Source of the DNA: Rhodocyclaceae bacterium
GTDB lineage: Bacteria > Pseudomonadota > Gammaproteobacteria > Burkholderiales > Rhodocyclaceae
Reading direction: 5' to 3'
Assembly: GCA_016791115.1 (NCBI GenBank)
Contig: JAEUNL010000001.1
Coordinates: 1 to 59,920, forward strand
DNA length: 59,920 bases
Every line of letters begins with the position of its first letter. The first letter of the stretch is position 1. Below the pieces are notes generated by a model. That model was not told the origin of the DNA. It saw only the letters and a program-made list of their open reading frames with translations, and did no database searches. Shown piece after piece: positions 30,001 through 37,200 of this stretch. The translations under genes and the position numbers were made by a program.

Positions 30001-31001
30001 ATGGTGGCACCGGCAACGACACCATGGTCGGAGGGCTGGGCGACGATACCTACACGGTTAACATCTCCACCGACGTCGTGACCGAAGCGGCAGGCGCCGG
30101 GACCGACAGGGTGCTGTCGAGCGTGACGCTGACGCTGGCGGCCAATGTCGAGACCCTGACCCTCACCGGCACGGGCGCGATCAACGGCACCGGCAACAGC
30201 GCAGCCAATCTGCTGCAGGGTAACGCAGCCATCAATACGCTCAACGGCGGCACCGGCAACGACCTGATGCAGGGCGGCGACGGCAACGACATCCTCACCG
30301 ATTCCAGCGGCACGGCCTGGTTCGATGGCGGCAGCGGCACCGACACGATCACCGGCGGCAGTTCGGCCGAGATCTTCGTCGGCGGCCTGGGCAACGACAC
30401 CATCAACACCGGCAACGGAGCCGACATCCTCGTCTACAACAAGGGCGACGGCAGCGACACGATCACCGGCGGCACCGGCACCGACAACGTCGTCTCGCTC
30501 GGCCGCGGCATCCGTTACGCCGACCTCAAGTTCCGCAAGGTGAGCAACGACCTGGTGATGGACGTCAGCGCAACGGAGAGCCTCACCTTCAAGAACTGGT
30601 ACGTCACCACGGCCAACAACAAGACCGTGTCGAAGCTGCAGGTGATCCTCGAGGCGAACATGGACTACAACCCGGCTTCGTCCGACCCGACGCTCAACAA
30701 GAAGGTGGAGCAGTTCGACTTCGCGGGGCTGGCGACCCAGTTCGACCAGGCGCGGGCCGCGAACCCATCCCTGACCGACTGGGCGCTGACCAACGCGTTG
30801 TCAACCTACTACCTTGCGAGCAGCAGCGACACGGCCGCACTCGGCGGCGATCTGGCCTACTACTACGGCCTGAACGGCAACGTGACCGGGATGACGTCGA
30901 CGGCGGCGCAAGAGGTCATCGCCAACGCGAGCCTGGGAACGGCCAACCAGACGCTGCGGCCGTTTGCAGGGATTTCTGGCGGAGGCAGCGCGTTGCAGTA
31001 G
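21054..31001 (+). CDS. RTX protein 3, 3315 aa, with lipase domain and inserted beta-propeller
   Basis: A giant predicted type I secretion substrate. Residues 60-300 resemble a class 3 lipase: YMVAMQGTRG, then GQSLGG with Ser140. Residues 300-640 are mostly helical. About 660-770 is a beta-sandwich reminiscent of Calx-beta (FTVYLPYA, RIRLQLTGSAAGAF). RTX nonapeptides fill about 780-1690. Residues ~1700-2095 are seven repeats of a DGRFIVFxSxxSNLVPxDTNG type, a TolB-like seven-bladed propeller set between RTX arrays. RTX then resumes to ~3090 with nine interleaved NVENLTLTGTxAINGTGN modules. The final ~230 residues match RTX1 and should carry the export signal. Third-position GC looks lower in the middle (about 24.8-28.9 kb) than at both ends, so the gene may be a mosaic. 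Lipase activity is inferred from the elbow motif. Confidence 0.92.
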   Translation: MDSIDKLSAECLVACDQSYQAGIARGTHLDQYLDGGDVPLVTTMPSAFYDMGVTDWVVDFRRDDLQTGFGATVYKRISGAKTDYMVAMQGTRGPSAQDWNANLNFGIDKLNSAGYRDLKAYLDTVADNTTTGDVLFTGQSLGGALAEYAAYDFAAENADFDKSHLALVTYNGLGGIAGLQSERPGFNPNILAGGTTRHYWIQGDLVNRLGAGTGNYANLVHLNGAGNEYRLDYFDGTLPDGSPKWLSAVDAHRIESGFYAGITKNGTQWSAHPAAITPLAVTELARFATGFGNLYNSVDSAQDGEATARLFATLVYSTAYGEEKELGELINAVADGLYHSGQIDKKQYDFAKSSLPKMLAELAQSPGGVKLQMRSLVLATLMDTFENDPSGTVTQAKIDEILRGNALYQNTNRFYDNATLQAVRSLTVSALDNWVGQPDDKLRATLAVARQVVSDTLADGDTYASVRQILQGHMNEVIDVLMDPSDHPIKNLLYKVVGWSGVGLANQAVALGEAVGFVKALLQGIHNVPGILASTYLAFVNEAADAVASVGKSIANSIPDFNADYSGAPIIFPEIAAFSDQSAVIDQFTSRLTGLVESAIGSLAGIADQPTTENLLQSFNQTEQIVVDAGQTIILRPGSGPNPFDATGGPGDVNASAPASINEKGTATFTVYLPYAAGEGGQRIRLQLTGSAAGAFDVVATSGAYPVGPDGTFDLLIHEGQKQITFALAELRDIDVSETLGLNATLIGANDTPTHASHLEVNLSLAAVNESTVVPPSGTISGTAAADFMSTAGINGSEVVTPALAPLSVVEGGEGNDFIERLHSGDETFGGAGNDWITGNDDGRFPGREQRVDGGEGNDLIASVGGGGTLKGGEGNDLIDGSSRWTYEIDGHTQVSDWAILSAIFSPAFKPATYQTHVSDGNGGTTYFQTSDLGNWRARQDGTLTLEMRAGYANATGVTSGGWRWTTTTTNDVTTIEFVQLSTGNTARWTVESALTPILDVDQKSLTLDGGDDNDALVGTSKEDMIAGGAGSDLIEAGTDNDTVFGDIALDPSPTGQADGDDQIALGAGDDYALAGGGNDLVWAETGSDTVFGGAGNDVLFGDNSMGGADSADFLDGGADDDILYGAAGADTLTGGSGNDVLLGDHAFNTAAEMAGDILDGGVGDDELWGYGGNDQLSGGSGVDVLVGGTGTDTLDGGGDADELWGQEENDTLTGGTGDDFLDGGAGSDVMYGGDGADELWGEQVDVSSSASGNDNIRGESGNDSIVGGAGNDTLDGGVDNDGVWGGVGNDTLLGGAGDDGLYGEGDDDTLAGGAGSDVLNGGAGIDQLDGGAGPDTLKGGSDADTLRGSEGTDYLEGGSGADTYVFIPGDGARNAQGQVDAVVDTDSNSTFQFGGGVTRQAVTVRRNGTTYDLLVQYGDTDAFIVSDGMNRSGASFRFSDGTTATLASMLSAGLTGGTGNDVLQGFSNSNDLLDGGAGNDTISAASGNDILIGGAGDDTLLGEYGDDSLDGGSGNDTLMGGNGNDRLRGGIGVDSLAGGPGNDTYLFDLGEGSADSSGSVDRLADLEGLSTFQFGEGISRQNVIVRREGLTNDVSVTYGQGDKVVVADGATSASAEFRFSDGSSASLTSLLADGLLGGPGDDRINGFDDSGDLIDGGSGSDTMTGGAGDDIYVVDSVGDSVLEFRTGFTPGWSSVGPTSIAMESTSAPNAQGNVTQGSSGSVEQQLTGQGRFIVFSSGSPNLVPDDTNGGPDVFVKNLNTGDIVRVSTDSGSPETTIGSNPEISANGRYLFLVSRRSDLVANDINGTNDDIFLKDLQTGEIRLVSTGSNGQQSSSGWCMYPSISSDGRMLVFVGDRTNLAPGASHWSDIYAKDVSVGTITHVSASYDGTQTNGASDRASISRDGRYVAFYSEASNLTPGDINNRFDLFIKDLSNGSLRRIDSDYFYYYGRPKVFADGRYVLFNYAQTQIAVKDLRSGDVTVVSSASDGAAGNGLTAANEANVSADGRFIVFASSSSNLVSGDTNGMRDVFVKDRLTGNIVRVSTSASGEPANGESYGWVSISEDGRFISFTSLASNLVPDDTNGQMDVFAVPNPLYEGGNDTVRSSVSYSLPTNVENLVLTGTGALSGTGNELNNSISGNSGDDVLTGAAGDDLLSGLSGNDVLDGGSGNDVLDGGAGNDIMAGGFGNDAYVVDASGDTITEDSNGGLDIVTSSVSFDLPDHTESLELLGSEPINGTGNEESNVISGNGVANFLRGDAGDDRLLGLGGDDRLAGDLGADTMIGGLGDDTYVVESTVDVVLESASEGTDTIESPISWTLNENVENLTLTGTSAINGTGNALSNVLLGNGAANILEGGAGADQMLGGGGNDIYVVDSAPRIYLEWDDAGLVLAPRVDSVQTGPWDSVVENPGGGTDTVRSSITYMLPANVENLTLTGANSADAIGNESDNVLTGNAESNELYGGAGADTMQGGAGDDLYVVQDLGDQVIEGANAGEDSVLSYVSYSLNANVEDLELGGTANINATGNDLDNWMCGNAGDNVLVGGGGSDILVNYSSGVDILDGGLGNDLYSVWAQSAGTTVISSSDATTGKTDTLYLEFDPQATTVERAGQDLKFSFAGSSAIVFVKNYFASAGATLIERFEFSDGTVWTNSEIAAQFSAASEGDDHIVGTAGNDTISALGGSDVVDAGDGNDIVDGGSGDDVLNGQNGQDSLSGNGGNDILDGGASADTLVGGPGNDSYIVDATTDVVTELANEGTDLVQSTATFTLANNIENLTLAGTSAINGTGNALDNVLVGNSANNTLTGGDGNDTLEGGAGTDTLAGGLGNDTYVVDSTTDTITEAASAGTDTVRSSVTITLASNVENLVLTGTAAINGNGNSLNNVLTGNAVNNLLNGGAGSDTMAGGTGDDTYVVDATGDAVTEVVGEGNDLVQAGVTYTLSANVENLTLTGATAINGTGNALANVLVGNSANNTLTGGDGNDSIDGGTGNDTMVGGLGDDTYTVNISTDVVTEAAGAGTDRVLSSVTLTLAANVETLTLTGTGAINGTGNSAANLLQGNAAINTLNGGTGNDLMQGGDGNDILTDSSGTAWFDGGSGTDTITGGSSAEIFVGGLGNDTINTGNGADILVYNKGDGSDTITGGTGTDNVVSLGRGIRYADLKFRKVSNDLVMDVSATESLTFKNWYVTTANNKTVSKLQVILEANMDYNPASSDPTLNKKVEQFDFAGLATQFDQARAANPSLTDWALTNALSTYYLASSSDTAALGGDLAYYYGLNGNVTGMTSTAAQEVIANASLGTANQTLRPFAGISGGGSALQ

Positions 31002-31027
31002 CCCGGCAGGATTGACCTGGCCGATGG

Positions 31028-31060
31028 GTGTTCCGCCATCGATGTTGGATGGCGGAGCAC
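31028..31060 (+). terminator. Strong hairpin 27 bases after RTX3
   Basis: GTGTTCCGCCATC (31028-31040) and GATGGCGGAGCAC (31048-31060) form a 13-pair stem with one G-T pair and a seven-base loop. There is no T-run after it, so it is not a textbook intrinsic terminator; it may protect the 3' end of the very long RTX3 mRNA or assist Rho-dependent ending. Confidence 0.5.
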
Positions 31061-31298
31061 GCGGCTCGCCCGGGCCCGAACGGGCCAGGCGGCGGTCAGA
31101 ACGAGACGATCGGTTCTTCGAGGCGATCGGCTATCGGTTCTCCGCAGTACGGGCTATACACAGGGTCACTCGCCTTCCGCGTTAGAGTGCGGGCGGCGAC
31201 CGGTTCATAGCCCGGCGCCTGTGCGTCAACAAGGGGCCACTTGGGTGCACCAGAGCGACTGTCAGCGTCGCCGGATTGGCCGAACACAATCGCTGACG

Positions 31299-31580
31299 TC
31301 AGAGCTTTGCGAGCCTCAGTATCTCGCTTGCACGGACCTCCAAAGCCTCGGCAAGACGCAGCATGCTCATGAGCGTGATGTTGCTCTCTCCGCGTTCGAT
31401 GCCTCCCATGTAGCTCCGGTCGATTTCCGCACTCATTGCCAGCGCCTCCTGAGAGAGACCGCGTTCGAGCCGGAGTTTGCGCACGGTCTCGCCGAATGCG
31501 ACGAGACTGGGGTGCTTCTTGTGGCGTTCGGACAGATTGGGCACCAGCACATCGTCCCGTACTGCCGGACATTGCACCAC
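31299..31580 (-). CDS. XRE-family transcriptional regulator
   Basis: Up to 93 residues with a central Cro/CI helix-turn-helix: FGETVRKLRLERGLSQEALA followed by IDRSYMGGIERGESNITL and the LRLAEALEVRASEIL helix, which is the common 'SQEALA...YMGGIERG' single-domain regulator. The open frame begins at a GTG at 31580; the GTGs at 31550 and 31544, nearer to the conserved domain, are equally plausible starts. It is divergent from the lipoprotein gene at 31651, and a palindrome sits in the shared promoter. Family confident, start uncertain. Confidence 0.85.
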   Translation of the reverse strand: MVQCPAVRDDVLVPNLSERHKKHPSLVAFGETVRKLRLERGLSQEALAMSAEIDRSYMGGIERGESNITLMSMLRLAEALEVRASEILRLAKL

Positions 31581-31599
31581 GGGACATGTCCGTTATACT
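31572..31599 (+). promoter_or_regulatory. Promoter with GGACATGTCC operator
   Basis: TTGCAC (31572-31577) and TATACT (31594-31599) are 16 bases apart and point at the lipoprotein gene at 31651. Between them lies the perfect 10-base palindrome GGACATGTCC (31582-31591), directly at the 5' end of the divergent XRE gene. Binding there would block this promoter and could autoregulate the XRE gene. Sequence elements are direct; the regulator is inferred. Confidence 0.6.
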
Positions 31600-31650
31600 G
31601 GCTTCTCGATTGGCATACCCCCGACTGCCGGGGCCTGCGGAGGAGGAAGC

Positions 31651-32514
31651 ATGCGACAGCGGAATCGATCGATACGTCCGGACGAACGAGATCAAGGCCA
31701 CCCAGCGTGCAGAGGTCGTTGCCAGCGGCTTTGGATCGGCGTGCTTGGGTTCGTACTTTCGCTTCAAGGATGCGTGTCGGTGGTCGCGAAACTCTCCGGT
31801 GTGCTGATGCCGGAAGACGCGCCCAGATATGCGTCGCTTGCACCCGAGGACTTTGTAAAAACGCGCTTCTTCGATGAAGAGCAGTCAGCTTTCCTCGACG
31901 GCGTCGATGTCGTTTCCAAAAAGCTGGATCAGATCGCCTCTCGGGTTCCGAGCCGAGGGGCGTCCGCCTATCGGCACAAGGCAGAAATCTCTAAGGATGG
32001 GAGCACAGTAACCTGGCCAGCATACTTCACCGACGCGAACTTCATTCAACTGGCGCGCCCCGCAATTGACATCAAACGCTATTGCGAAGCCACCGGGGCA
32101 AGCTGGGAGCTGTATCAACCCTACACAGACGATCCGATCGCAGGCATGAACCGCAATCCGATCTTCGCGTACCTCGATGCACAGAATCGCGTGAGCCGCT
32201 ACTTGGCGGCCAACGGCGCTTTCGCAGGCGCGGAAGAAGTCCAAAACGCGGTTGCTTCGAACATCGGGATGGAGATGTTGGAAGAGGCAGAGCACTACAA
32301 CAGCCGCGTGAATGCACAGTTCTCCAGCCGGGGGTTCGAAGCCGCCCTGCGCGCCAAGACGTTTGGTGTGTTCCGATGCCAAAGCCTGCAGGATGGCAAG
32401 ACCTGGTTTGTTTCGATCCTCCCTGCCGTCCTAATCCCTCGGAGCGGCACGAACCAGCTCAGTTCCTCTATCGCCCGGCTCGCCCTGCGGGTGTATCGGT
32501 CCGGTGTGCGCTGA
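31651..32514 (+). CDS. Predicted lipoprotein of unknown function
   Basis: 287 residues with a long basic N-terminus, a hydrophobic core WIGVLGFVLSLQGC and lipobox Cys41, so it is predicted to be lipid-anchored. The mature region is soluble and helix-rich (VVSKKLDQIASRV, DIKRYCEATGASWELYQPY, SNIGMEMLEEAEHYNSRV) and I recognise no family. The ATG at 31651 follows AGGAGGAA, an excellent ribosome site; the frame is open further upstream but that part overlaps the promoter and regulator gene. Transcription is probably controlled by the divergent XRE protein. No link to the RTX locus is evident beyond position. Confidence 0.7.
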   Translation: MRQRNRSIRPDERDQGHPACRGRCQRLWIGVLGFVLSLQGCVSVVAKLSGVLMPEDAPRYASLAPEDFVKTRFFDEEQSAFLDGVDVVSKKLDQIASRVPSRGASAYRHKAEISKDGSTVTWPAYFTDANFIQLARPAIDIKRYCEATGASWELYQPYTDDPIAGMNRNPIFAYLDAQNRVSRYLAANGAFAGAEEVQNAVASNIGMEMLEEAEHYNSRVNAQFSSRGFEAALRAKTFGVFRCQSLQDGKTWFVSILPAVLIPRSGTNQLSSSIARLALRVYRSGVR

Positions 32515-32857
32515 GGTCGTCAGCCGCTCGGCTGGAGACGCTGCCACCATCTGTCGGGATGAATGGGGGTTGCCAGAGGGTCGCTTTTCGACACGTCCTC
32601 ACGGAGCGAGGCCGTGGTCGTGCGCATGTCAGCGGCGCTACGAGTCGGGCACGGCTCGAACATATGCAATTGATGAGACAGAGCAAGACCGCATGCATGC
32701 GGTGGCGTTGGTTTGTTGCGGGGACGGAGGGCCATGCCTATTGCATTCTTCTGAGAACTGCGGAGATGGCAGTGCCCGCAGACAAAGCCGGTTTCGCAGG
32801 ATATTGTGGAGCGCACGCGGCCGGATTCGACTGACCACTTGAATGAGGAAATGACGA
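32515..32857 (+). other. 343-base spacer, nothing recognised
   Basis: Several short overlapping ORFs exist on both strands but none has a convincing ribosome site or protein-like composition. No clear hairpin with T-run, tRNA or repeat was found. Confidence 0.4.
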
Positions 32858-33115
32858 ATGTTGACATCGGGTCGGCGCGTCCGCTTCACAACTGACGAGA
32901 TCAAGCGCCACGCGCGGATAGGTCTGGAAGTCGGCGACGTCCGAACCGTCGAAGAATTTGCACGGGAGGTCGAGCGGTGGGCGCTCGTCATGTCGGAGGT
33001 CCGGCCGGATGTGGTCCTGAAACTCGAGCAAATGCTGCGTGAGTCGAAGTCGGAGGAGCCGGGCAAAGCTGATTCAGCGCCCCATGCCCCGGCGCTGCGG
33101 GACACTTCCGGCTGA
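32858..33115 (+). CDS. Small hypothetical protein, 85 aa
   Basis: An unrecognised small ORF. The N-terminal 60 residues (RVRFTTDEIKRHARIGLEVGDVRTVEEFAREVERWALVM, shown here in part) are charged and helix-forming; the tail is Pro/Ala-rich. TGAGGAAATG lies upstream of the ATG at 32858 and can serve as ribosome site. There is no signal peptide. It lies convergent to the 296-residue gene of the recombinase unit. Real coding is likely but not sure. Confidence 0.45.
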   Translation: MLTSGRRVRFTTDEIKRHARIGLEVGDVRTVEEFAREVERWALVMSEVRPDVVLKLEQMLRESKSEEPGKADSAPHAPALRDTSG

Positions 33116-33186
33116 CGCCCGGGTTCGGATCGATCCATTGAAGTGGCACTGAAGCGGTTCCGACACCGTACCCCCAGAAAAGCTGT

Positions 33187-34077
33187 TCACCGGAACAGGG
33201 GCATGTCCGCATCCGCGATGGCACGAAAAGATGTCATTGCATAGCGAATCACGGTTCCGCCAAGAATTCCTTTTGCACGATACACATCAATTGTGAACTC
33301 GCAATATCTCCGCTCGGCAAAATAGGGTAGCAAGGCCCGAAAGCAATCCTCGGCAACCCCGACCTGAATATTGCGGGTCGCTTCCGCGCCGTCGCCGTCG
33401 AGGCTCTGCAGGCGACCATGTAGTTCGGCGCGTCCGCGCCGCCAGGACTGGTTGTCGACGATGCCGCGCAGGGTACTGGTTCCAACGTGCCAGAACTGGC
33501 CGCTGGTCGCGCGGTGGCGGCCGAGTGGATCAATGTCGACCGGCGGTGCGCCCAGGACGCGCACGGTGACCGAACCACGAGATAGTGCCGCGATGAGGCG
33601 CTGCGCGCCGAGCTCGCTATCGAGGTCCGATTCGGAACCGGGAACTATGTCTTCGTCATCTTCCTCCGGCACGTCGTCGAGCAGCGATTTCTGGCGCAGA
33701 GTCGCATCGCACGCCAGGACGTATAGCCGTTCGAGGCGGGCGGCGACCTTGCTGGCGAGATCCGCGAGCGTGCGTGTGTCCTTCAACTGCTCTGGCCGCG
33801 GCATGACGGCCAGCGCGACGCCAAAATAGCCGACGCGCCTGGCGTCGGTCACATGCATCACCGCCCAGCCGGTGATACTGCGTACAGCGTCTTCGTCTTC
33901 GAGCTCTAACCGGGCAAGTTCGCTCAGCAGCAACTCGGTTGCGACCTGGCTTTCTCCGCCGGCAGGGAAGTCGCCCAGATAAGCGCCGTCGGCCTTAAGG
34001 GTCCGATGGGGCTGCGTGAGCGCGAGCAAAACCACGGGCGAGCAACGGGCGATCTGATCGTGGGTGAGGCGGGGCAT
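33187..34077 (-). CDS. Hypothetical protein paired with the giant recombinase
   Basis: 296 residues, no family recognised. The start is the ATG at 34077 with AGGAGAT four bases upstream; the frame continues open to 34218 but without a site. It is soluble and has an alpha-helical N-terminal half (IARCSPVVLLALTQPHRTLKADGAYLG at its beginning, quoted in part), a very acidic stretch near residue 175 (VPEEDDEDIVPGSESDLDSE), and a beta-rich C-terminal half (SVTVRVLGAPPVDIDP, CEFTIDVYRAKGILGG). It is the second gene of the unit, 176 bases downstream of the giant recombinase with an inverted repeat between. An accessory DNA-binding or directionality role would fit but nothing in the sequence proves it. 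Confidence 0.7.
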   Translation of the reverse strand: MPRLTHDQIARCSPVVLLALTQPHRTLKADGAYLGDFPAGGESQVATELLLSELARLELEDEDAVRSITGWAVMHVTDARRVGYFGVALAVMPRPEQLKDTRTLADLASKVAARLERLYVLACDATLRQKSLLDDVPEEDDEDIVPGSESDLDSELGAQRLIAALSRGSVTVRVLGAPPVDIDPLGRHRATSGQFWHVGTSTLRGIVDNQSWRRGRAELHGRLQSLDGDGAEATRNIQVGVAEDCFRALLPYFAERRYCEFTIDVYRAKGILGGTVIRYAMTSFRAIADADMPLFR

Positions 34078-34196
34078 GACATCTCCTAGAGCAGATTGGA
34101 GGGATGACGACGCCTCGATTGTTCGGGCGATTTCACCCCAATACCAGCCGAAATCAACGCGAATATTGGGTGGTTTTTTGGATAGCCCCGGAAACT

Positions 34197-34243
34197 CGAC
34201 CGGCCGACCGTTTTCCATGGCATTTCAATGGTCCGGCCGGTCG
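34197..34243. repeat. Inverted repeat between recombinase and partner gene
   Basis: CGACCGGCCGACC (34197-34209) and GGTCCGGCCGGTCG (34230-34243) are inverted copies differing by one extra base, around a 20-base loop. There is no T-run on either side. It could be a mRNA hairpin tuning expression of the partner gene, or a recombinase binding site. Confidence 0.5.
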
Positions 34244-34253
34244 CGGTGAAACG

Positions 34254-37200
34254 TCAGCCGCCGGAGCGGTCGCGCAGTGTTGTGATCCGCGGTGAGCGCC
34301 CGAACGCGGCGGCGTGCAGCACGTCTTCGCCGATTGCCTGCCACAGGTAGACGGCAAGGACGAACAGCGCGCGGTTGAACTGGTTCATCCCGAATAGCGG
34401 ACCGGCGGCGCCATGCGTCACCATCAGGCCAACGCGCTGCGCGGCAAGCGCACGCACTCGCTCCGGCAGGCTGCGCACGCGCTTGCCGAGAGTGATGCAA
34501 CTGGCGGGTAGTCCCACGCTTTCGGCGATCATTGCCCGGGACTCGGGAGTCGCGACAGCATCCGGCATGCGCAGTTCGATCTGCGCGACATCCTGGCCGA
34601 TGGCCCGCAGCCAGCGCACCATGACAGACAGATCCTCCCCGTTGCCCAGCGCCAGTGCCGTCGCCCCGGGCGCATGCCGCAGGCACCAGATGCGTGCCGC
34701 GTCGGTGGCAAGGTCGCGGCCTTCCGCCTCATGCAGCAGTTCGGCGAGCGGGCCGCGCAGCAGGCTGCGCACGGCGCGGCGCTCCGATGGTGTGCGTTTG
34801 CCGGTTCGCAGATGGCGCAGCGCATGGCGCGTGGGGGTTCCGATCCAGCCCGATTGCGCGATGTCATAGCGGGCCGCGTTACGTACGTCGTACTCGTCGG
34901 CAAGCAGCCTCCTGAGTTCCTCGCCGTCGAGGAAGAGTGCCCGGCCGACCGCATCGGTGCGGCCGCGCCGGTGAACCTGCTCGAGCACGCGATCGATCTG
35001 TTCGAGTGTCACCGAAGAGCGCTCGAAGGAATTGCGACCCGGCAGCGCGGGTACCGACGGTGTGCGCACGGCCAGTGCGTCGAGCGGCACGAAGGTGCCG
35101 TGGCCGATATTGCGCACGCGCGGTTCGTCGAGTGCGAGGTCCGCGGCGCCGGCCGCGCCGCTGCGCAGCCGTGCGGCATGCTTTCCGGTAAGGTAGGCCA
35201 GTGTCGGCACATCGCAGCGCACGGCGGTTTCCTCAAAGCGCGCCCCCAGCCAGAGTGCGGCAAGGAGATCGGTCGCGTGCTGGTAGTGGCGCGCCGTGAT
35301 GGCCGGTGCTGCATGGCCAATGGCCGCACTCAGCGCCCATGGCCCGCGCGCCGAGCGGGTCGTCTCATCCAGCAGCAGGCAACGTGCTTCGTGCGGCTCG
35401 ATCGGCCCGATGATGCGTCTGGTGGCCTCGCGCAGTGCGCCGTCGCGCGGTAATCCGTCCAGCGTCATCAGCCATTCGCCGCGCGTGGCAAAGGCGTGCC
35501 GCGCATAGTGCAGGCGCATGCGGGGAGCGCCGGTGACGGCGCGCATCGCCGCCTCGATGCGCGCCGTGATGCCCCGCCGGTCGATCAGCCGGCGGGGCTC
35601 GCCTTCGGCGGAGAAGAGGGCGGCGAGGCTGTCGTCGTCGGCGTACTCGCCGATGTGCGCCACCCAGTCCTCGAGCAGGGCGCGTTCCGCCTCGAGCAGC
35701 GGGCCGATCAGCGGCACCTGGCGGATGCCGGCCTCGGTTTTCGTTTCCCGATAGTCATTGTGGCGAACGAGCACCACCGGCGGCTCGGCATCGACAATCA
35801 GGTCGCGCCGGCGCAGGCCGAAAGCTTCGCCGGAACGCAGACCAAACCGGAAACAGAAGAACCAGATCGCGGCCTGCAGGTGGCGGGTGCGCGGATCGGC
35901 AGCGGGATCGTGGCGCAGCAGCTCGAGGATCGCCACATGGTCGTGCCATCCGATGAAGCCGGCATCGACCGCGATGTGGCGCACGCACTCCTCCGGGGCG
36001 ATGTCCAGCCAGTCGACCATCGGTACGCCGCCCCCGTCCATCAGAAACCGGTGGAACTCGCGCAGCCGGCCGAGGGTGTAGTCCTGGTTGCGCGACGGCA
36101 CGCTCTCGATGATGCGGCCATAGACGTCGGCCAGCGCATCCTCGTGCAGCGCGGTGAGGCGCTGTTCCGGACAGCAGCGCAGCAGCGGCCCGGCCAGTGT
36201 CTCGTAGTAAGTCGCGCAGGTGCTCGCGCGCAGGTCGGGCTGGTCGCGCGTGCCGTGCTCGCACAGGTGCAGCAGCCAGGCCGCGAGCAGACGGACTGCC
36301 TCCGGGGCATCATCGTGGTCGGACAGTGCGCGGCGCGTAACGCCGGCCAGGGCATCCTTGCTGCGATGGCTGCGCAGGTACTGCGTTCGGCCGCCACGGG
36401 TCGTCTCGCCGCGCTGCCGAACCAGCGTGCGGATCGCCTCGCGCAGCGTGCGGTCGAGCGGCATGCTGCGCGCCCGTGCCCGTTCGGTGGTGCTCGTATC
36501 CGCCGCAGTACCCTCCGTGACCGGCAGTCGAGGTTCGTCCGTCGCGCAGCCGTCTGCAGTACCGGCCTCCGTGGCACTGTCGCCGGGCTGTGCGCTCACC
36601 AGCGAACGTGCCGGGCGGCCCGTCAGAATGCGCACCAGTGCTTCGCGCGGCAGGCTCACGCTTTGGTGCATGCCGTCCTGGAAGGTCGCCAGCGTGGCCG
36701 GAAGCGCCAGGCGGGCGAGCGGGCGGGTGCGTTCGATCAGCCAGTCGAGGGCGCCCTGCCAGCTCGGCCGCTCGGGCGGATCCAGCCGGGCGCAGGCTGC
36801 AAGCTGGGTCACCAGCTGGACGAACGCCTTGCCGGCGGAGGCGGCTGCATGGGCCTCGCGGTCCGCCTGGGCGAGGCGCAGCATCAATGCTGCCGTAAGC
36901 GGATGCAGGCGATGGCGTCGCAGTTCGATGTCGTGCGCATTGACGCGAAGTTCGAACTCGCCCAGAAGCCCGAACGGGCCGGCATCGACGACCGGACAGG
37001 TGGCGCTGCGCAGCAGGTTGTGCAGCAGTCGGGCGTCGAGTACCCAACTGTGCAGCACCGCGCTGGCGACCGCCTCCACTACGGCACGATCGGGCGGCAC
37101 GCGGTCGAGACGCTGCGCGCGGGCACGGCGGAAGGCGAGGTCGCCGAACGCGCCGACCAGCGCGCGCCCGGCATCGGCGAGAACGAGCGAGTCGGCGGGG

